From contig JBMOPC010000074.1 of assembly GCA_049323915.1 (NCBI GenBank), positions 1-7,862 on the forward strand: a stretch of DNA of 7,862 nucleotides, read 5' to 3'. A program made the translations under genes and the position numbers. This stretch comes from BRHc4a sp049323915. GTDB lineage: Bacteria > Bacillota > Desulfotomaculia > Desulfotomaculales > Desulfocucumaceae. Positions 5,427 through 7,862 of this stretch are shown piece by piece; the first letter of the stretch is position 1; every line of letters begins with the position of its first letter. The notes beneath the pieces were generated by a model. The model did not search any database, was not told the DNA's origin, and saw only the letters and a program-made list of their open reading frames with translations.

Positions 5427-6536
5427 CTACAGTCGTTTTTTGGAGGGTATCCCCGAACCGGTCAGCAGTGTTACCGCCCTTTCCTGTTCTGTTTCTTTCG
5501 CGAAGGCGATCCTTATGGTCCCGCCCTCGCCTTCCCTGACCCTCAGTATTTCTATATCGCAAATGTTTATCCCCTCGCCGCCCAGTATGCTGGCAAGTCT
5601 GGCGATAACCCCGGGCTCGTCGGGAACGGTGACCACGATTTCCCAGAGAGCCGGAAGGTATCCCTTTCTTCTGGCGGGCATTCCGTTCTTTAAGTCCCTG
5701 GCTCTGCTGAGAAGCTGAAAAATACTGTCATGGTCGCAGCTTTCAAGCGATTCCTGAAACTGGTCCAGCCTGGCCCTGAAGGCCTTAAGGGCCTCCAGGA
5801 CTGAACTGCGGTTGGAGGCGAATATGTCCCGCCACATTTCCGGGCTTCCTGCGGCTATCCTGGTGGTGTCCCTGAAGCCCCCGGCAGCAAGAAGCGATTT
5901 TTTTTCCCCTCCCGGCAGGTCGAAAAGGCAGTTTACCAGCGTTGCGGCCACCAGGTGCGGAAGGTGGCTCACTGCGGCCACTGAGAGGTCGTGCCCGGCC
6001 GGGTCCATCAAAACCGGCCTGGACCCGATTCCCTCAACCAGTTTAACCAGCCTGTCAAGGCATTCCCGGGGGGTGTCCCGCCCGGGGGTCAGTATATAAA
6101 AAGCATTTTCAAAAAGGTAAGGGTCGGCCCCGGAAATACCCCCCTTTTCTGACCCGGCCATGGGATGCCCGCCAATGAATACCGAGCCGGCAGGCAGTAT
6201 TTTTTCGGCCCCTTCTACAATTTCGGCCTTTGTGCTGCCCACGTCGGTGATGATGGCGCCGTGGGCAAGGTATGGTGAAAGCTCCGACAATATACCCAGT
6301 GTTGAGCCTACGGGGGTGGCCACCACCACCAGATCGCACCCGTCCACATCGCGGTAGTCCTGCGAAATGCCGTGCACCGCCCCGTGCTCCAGTGCAAGCT
6401 CCAGGGCCTCACGGCCCCGCCCAAGTCCCACCACCCGGCGGGCCAGGGATTTGCGGCTGATGGCCATTCCCAGCGACCCTCCGATGAGCCCCACACCCAC
6501 TATGGCCACCTTATCAAATATGGGGCTTTTATTCAT
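5427..6536 (-). CDS. tyrA: Prephenate dehydrogenase with C-terminal ACT domain
   Basis: Oxidatively decarboxylates prephenate to 4-hydroxyphenylpyruvate with NAD(P)+, the committed step to tyrosine. Of its 369 residues, the N-terminal Rossmann fold carries GVGLIGGS (14-21), DVGSTK (98-103) and the catalytic GGHPMAGSEKGG (122-133, H124). The helical domain carries SHLPH (190-194) and GFRDTTRIAAGSPEMW (220-235), which bind substrate. Residues about 297-365 form an ACT domain (VVTVPDEPGVIARLASILG), expected to sense an amino acid, most likely tyrosine for feedback inhibition. Length is close to the Bacillus enzyme. The ATG overlaps the aroF stop by 8 bases (ATGAATAA), with AGGA 9 bases upstream, so the two genes are translated from one mRNA. 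Arogenate as substrate cannot be excluded from sequence alone. Confidence 0.95.
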   Translation of the reverse strand: MNKSPIFDKVAIVGVGLIGGSLGMAISRKSLARRVVGLGRGREALELALEHGAVHGISQDYRDVDGCDLVVVATPVGSTLGILSELSPYLAHGAIITDVGSTKAEIVEGAEKILPAGSVFIGGHPMAGSEKGGISGADPYLFENAFYILTPGRDTPRECLDRLVKLVEGIGSRPVLMDPAGHDLSVAAVSHLPHLVAATLVNCLFDLPGGEKKSLLAAGGFRDTTRIAAGSPEMWRDIFASNRSSVLEALKAFRARLDQFQESLESCDHDSIFQLLSRARDLKNGMPARRKGYLPALWEIVVTVPDEPGVIARLASILGGEGINICDIEILRVREGEGGTIRIAFAKETEQERAVTLLTGSGIPSKKRL

Positions 6537-7551
6537 CAGCCAATTTCCTGTTCATAATCCTGCTTATCTGCCGGACCTCTTCCATAAGCAGCTTGAAGTT
6601 TTCCGGAGTAAGGGACTGCGGCCCGTCACACAGAGCCTCCGAGGGGTTGGGATGGACCTCGATTAAGAGGCCGTCCGCCCCCGCCGCCACGGCCGCCCTG
6701 GCCATGGGCTGCACATAACGCCATTTTCCTATGGCGTGGCTGGGGTCCACTATCACTGGAAGGTGGGAGAGGTGTTTAAGTATGGGTATGGCAGTCAGGT
6801 CCAGTGTGTTCCTGGTGTAAGTCTCGAAGCTTCTGATGCCCCTTTCGCAGAGTATTACCTGCTGATTGCCCCCGGATATGATGTATTCCGCAGCCATAAG
6901 CCACTCCTCGATGGTGGCCGAAAGCCCCCTTTTCAGAAGAACGGGCTTTCCGGTGGTGGCAACTTCCTTGAGCAGGAAAAAGTTTTGCATGTTGCGGGTG
7001 CCTATTTGAAGTATGTCGGCGTACCGGGCCACCATTGGAAGCGTCCTGGGGTCCATAACTTCGGTTACAATGTACAGCCCGGTGGCCTCCCTGGCCTCGG
7101 CCAGCATTTCAAGCCCTTTTTCCTCCAGCCCCTGGAAAGAGTAGGGAGAGGTGCGGGGCTTGAAGGCCCCTCCCCGGAGTATGGTGGCCCCGGCCTCCTT
7201 AACCCGGAAGGCGGATTCCATAAGTTGCTCCTTGCTTTCAACCGCGCAGGGGCCGGCCATAACATGCAGAGTGTCCCCGCCTATTTCCATGTCGCCGACC
7301 CGAACAATGGTGTTTTCCTGTTTGAAATTTCTACTGGCCAGCTTAAAGGGCATCAGTATGGGCACCACCTTTTCCACTCCCGGCATGGCCTCCAGCGCCA
7401 GGTTTCCAAGCCTTGTCTTATCGCCGATGGCTCCTATTATGGTCCTTTCCACGCCCTCGGAAAGATGTATTCGAAAGCCGGATTTTTCCAGCTTGCCGAT
7501 TACGGCATCAATATCTTTTTTATCGGCACGGTGATTCATTACCACTATCAA
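6529..7551 (-). CDS. aroF: DAHP synthase, AroA-I-beta type with ferredoxin-like N-terminal domain
   Basis: Condenses PEP and erythrose-4-phosphate to 3-deoxy-D-arabino-heptulosonate-7-phosphate, the entry to the shikimate pathway. It has 340 residues. Residues 1 to about 67 match the ferredoxin-like regulatory domain known from the Thermotoga enzyme (start MIVVM), linked to tyrosine/phenylalanine inhibition. The TIM barrel shows AGPCAVES (99-106), RGGAFKPRTSPYSFQG (126-141), TEVMD (163-167), QIGTRNMQN (182-190), KRG (207-209), CERGIR (235-240), VDPSHA (268-273) and EVHPNP...DGPQSL (298-314). Likely metal ligands are C102, H272, E298 and D309. The start is TTG at 7551: AAGGAGG lies 10 bases upstream and MIVVM is the conserved N-terminus, whereas the ATG at 7539 would be 22 bases from that site. 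A terminator-like hairpin upstream may regulate it. Confidence 0.95.
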   Translation of the reverse strand: MIVVMNHRADKKDIDAVIGKLEKSGFRIHLSEGVERTIIGAIGDKTRLGNLALEAMPGVEKVVPILMPFKLASRNFKQENTIVRVGDMEIGGDTLHVMAGPCAVESKEQLMESAFRVKEAGATILRGGAFKPRTSPYSFQGLEEKGLEMLAEAREATGLYIVTEVMDPRTLPMVARYADILQIGTRNMQNFFLLKEVATTGKPVLLKRGLSATIEEWLMAAEYIISGGNQQVILCERGIRSFETYTRNTLDLTAIPILKHLSHLPVIVDPSHAIGKWRYVQPMARAAVAAGADGLLIEVHPNPSEALCDGPQSLTPENFKLLMEEVRQISRIMNRKLADE

Positions 7552-7653
7552 AACCAGTTCTCCTCCTTAAATACTGTCTTGGAGTTATTTTAACTATTAC
7601 CGGCCAAAGAAATTCCCATTGCCGGAGTTACATGTTCCAGTCTGACTGTTTTT

Positions 7654-7683
7654 AAAAAAAAGCAAAGCACCCCTAAGGGGTGC
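7654..7683 (-). terminator. Intrinsic terminator or attenuator upstream of aroF
   Basis: GCACCCC and GGGGTGC form a perfect 7 bp stem with loop TTA on the minus strand, followed by TTTGC and then eight T. It ends about 100 bases before the aroF start and lies about 130 bases after the stop of the upstream gene. It could simply end that gene's transcript. Placed after a candidate promoter, it could instead be an attenuator controlling aroF and tyrA. Confidence 0.85.
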
Positions 7684-7708
7684 CGTATAACCGCATGGCC
7701 ATCTTCAT
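7673..7708 (-). CDS. Possible 11-residue leader peptide (MKMAMRLYGTP)
   Basis: An open frame of 11 codons preceded by a G-rich stretch, with its TAG stop codon lying in the loop of the terminator hairpin. A ribosome finishing this frame would cover the first arm of the stem, which is how leader-peptide attenuators work. It has a single tyrosine codon and is not rich in aromatic residues, and the six G are directly next to the first ATG, so spacing suits the second ATG (7702) better. It may well be chance. Confidence 0.2.
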   Translation of the reverse strand: MKMAMRLYGTP

Positions 7709-7776
7709 CCCCCCTGCCGTTCTACCGTACTGCTTGACAACAAGGCACCAACCATAATTCAATCCGTTCTACAAGG

Positions 7777-7805
7777 TATATATTACCACAATGGTTTTAG
7801 GCCAA
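7777..7805 (-). promoter_or_regulatory. Candidate promoter for aroF-tyrA
   Basis: On the minus strand TTGGCC (7805-7800) and TATATA (7782-7777) are separated by exactly 17 bases. Each hexamer matches 4 of 6 bases of the sigma-A consensus. A transcript from here would start near 7770 and reach the terminator hairpin about 85 bases later. The match is modest, so the call is tentative. Confidence 0.35.
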
Positions 7806-7814
7806 CAATACACA

Positions 7815-7862
7815 TTATGACACATAATTCCTGAGGGCGTCTTTAAGCCGCGCGGTAAGGGC
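7815..7862 (-). CDS. C-terminal end of an upstream gene (partial)
   Basis: The minus strand enters the window in an open frame of 15 codons (ALTARLKDALRNYVS) and ends at TAA (7817-7815). The codons are GC-rich like those of the neighbours, and the other two frames are less protein-like; one hits a stop after five codons. The peptide looks like a C-terminal amphipathic helix. It is too short to identify. In related Clostridia a trp or other aromatic gene often precedes aroF, so such a protein is possible but unproven. Confidence 0.45.
   Translation of the reverse strand, partial: ALTARLKDALRNYVS

Larger units (their letters stand above)
7552..7814 (-). promoter_or_regulatory. aroF leader region
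   Basis: A 263-base non-coding region before aroF. It holds, in order, a promoter-like pair, two copies of GTAGAACGG (minus strand, at 7772-7764 and 7725-7717), a short open frame, a strong intrinsic terminator, the palindrome CAGTCAGACTG (7638-7648), a CCGGC/GCCGG stem near 7600-7627, and AAGGAGG just before the TTG start. GGTGCC at 7749-7744 can pair with GGCACC in the first arm of the terminator, which would be an alternative fold. No T-box or known riboswitch consensus was recognised. Confidence 0.45.

Noticed and set aside
5279..5539. Plus-strand open frame of 86 codons in the tyrA-aroA spacer
   Set aside because: It covers the decayed inverted repeat and then runs antisense into tyrA; there is no ribosome binding site or recognisable domain.
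6736..7593. Plus-strand open frame of 285 codons opposite aroF
   Set aside because: It mirrors the aroF reading frame, shows no recognisable domain and has no promoter or ribosome binding site of note.
7735..7760. TTGACA on the plus strand as a divergent promoter
   Set aside because: The only -10-like hexamer (CATAAT) is about 13 bases away, too close, and no plus-strand gene follows.
7552..7814. T-box riboswitch before aroF
   Set aside because: A terminator is present, but the conserved T-box sequence with its GGTGGNACCGCG-like core is absent, and no specifier stem was recognised.

Overview
The window is a block of bacterial housekeeping genes, all on the minus strand, so transcription runs from the right end to the left. 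The gene set and the domain fusions (ferredoxin-like-domain DAHP synthase, TyrA with an ACT domain, IspH fused to ribosomal-protein-S1 repeats), the strong purine-rich ribosome binding sites and the GC-leaning codons fit an anaerobic Firmicute of the Clostridia, most like the Desulfotomaculum/Pelotomaculum group. That placement is an inference from gene content; no marker RNA gene is present.

In transcription order: (1) 7862-7815, the last 15 codons of an unidentified upstream gene. (2) 7814-7552, a leader with a promoter-like pair and a strong intrinsic terminator about 100 bases before the next gene; it is either the upstream gene's terminator or an attenuator. (3) aroF and tyrA, overlapping by 8 bases. 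(4) 5426-5133, a gene-free spacer packed with short repeats and a degenerate inverted repeat. (5) aroA, whose conserved N-terminus has no in-frame ATG, GTG or TTG, closed by a clear intrinsic terminator. (6) A 214-base spacer with room for a promoter, then cmk, plsC and an ispH-rpsA fusion, coupled by overlaps of 1 and 4 bases. (7) 255-1, a spacer with GC-rich hairpins and a heptamer repeat.

The first half supplies aromatic amino acids: AroF makes DAHP from PEP and erythrose-4-phosphate, AroA makes EPSP on the way to chorismate, and TyrA takes prephenate toward tyrosine. The second half is core growth machinery: CMP kinase for nucleotides, an acyltransferase for phosphatidic acid, the last enzyme of the MEP isoprenoid pathway, and an S1-type RNA-binding protein. 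The terminator after aroA suggests two transcription units placed side by side.

I see no mobile element, CRISPR array, tRNA or rRNA, and no sign of a new defence or biosynthetic system. The points worth a second look are the start of aroA, a possible internal translation start that would release free S1 protein from the fusion gene, the aroF leader, and the repeat mosaic between tyrA and aroA.
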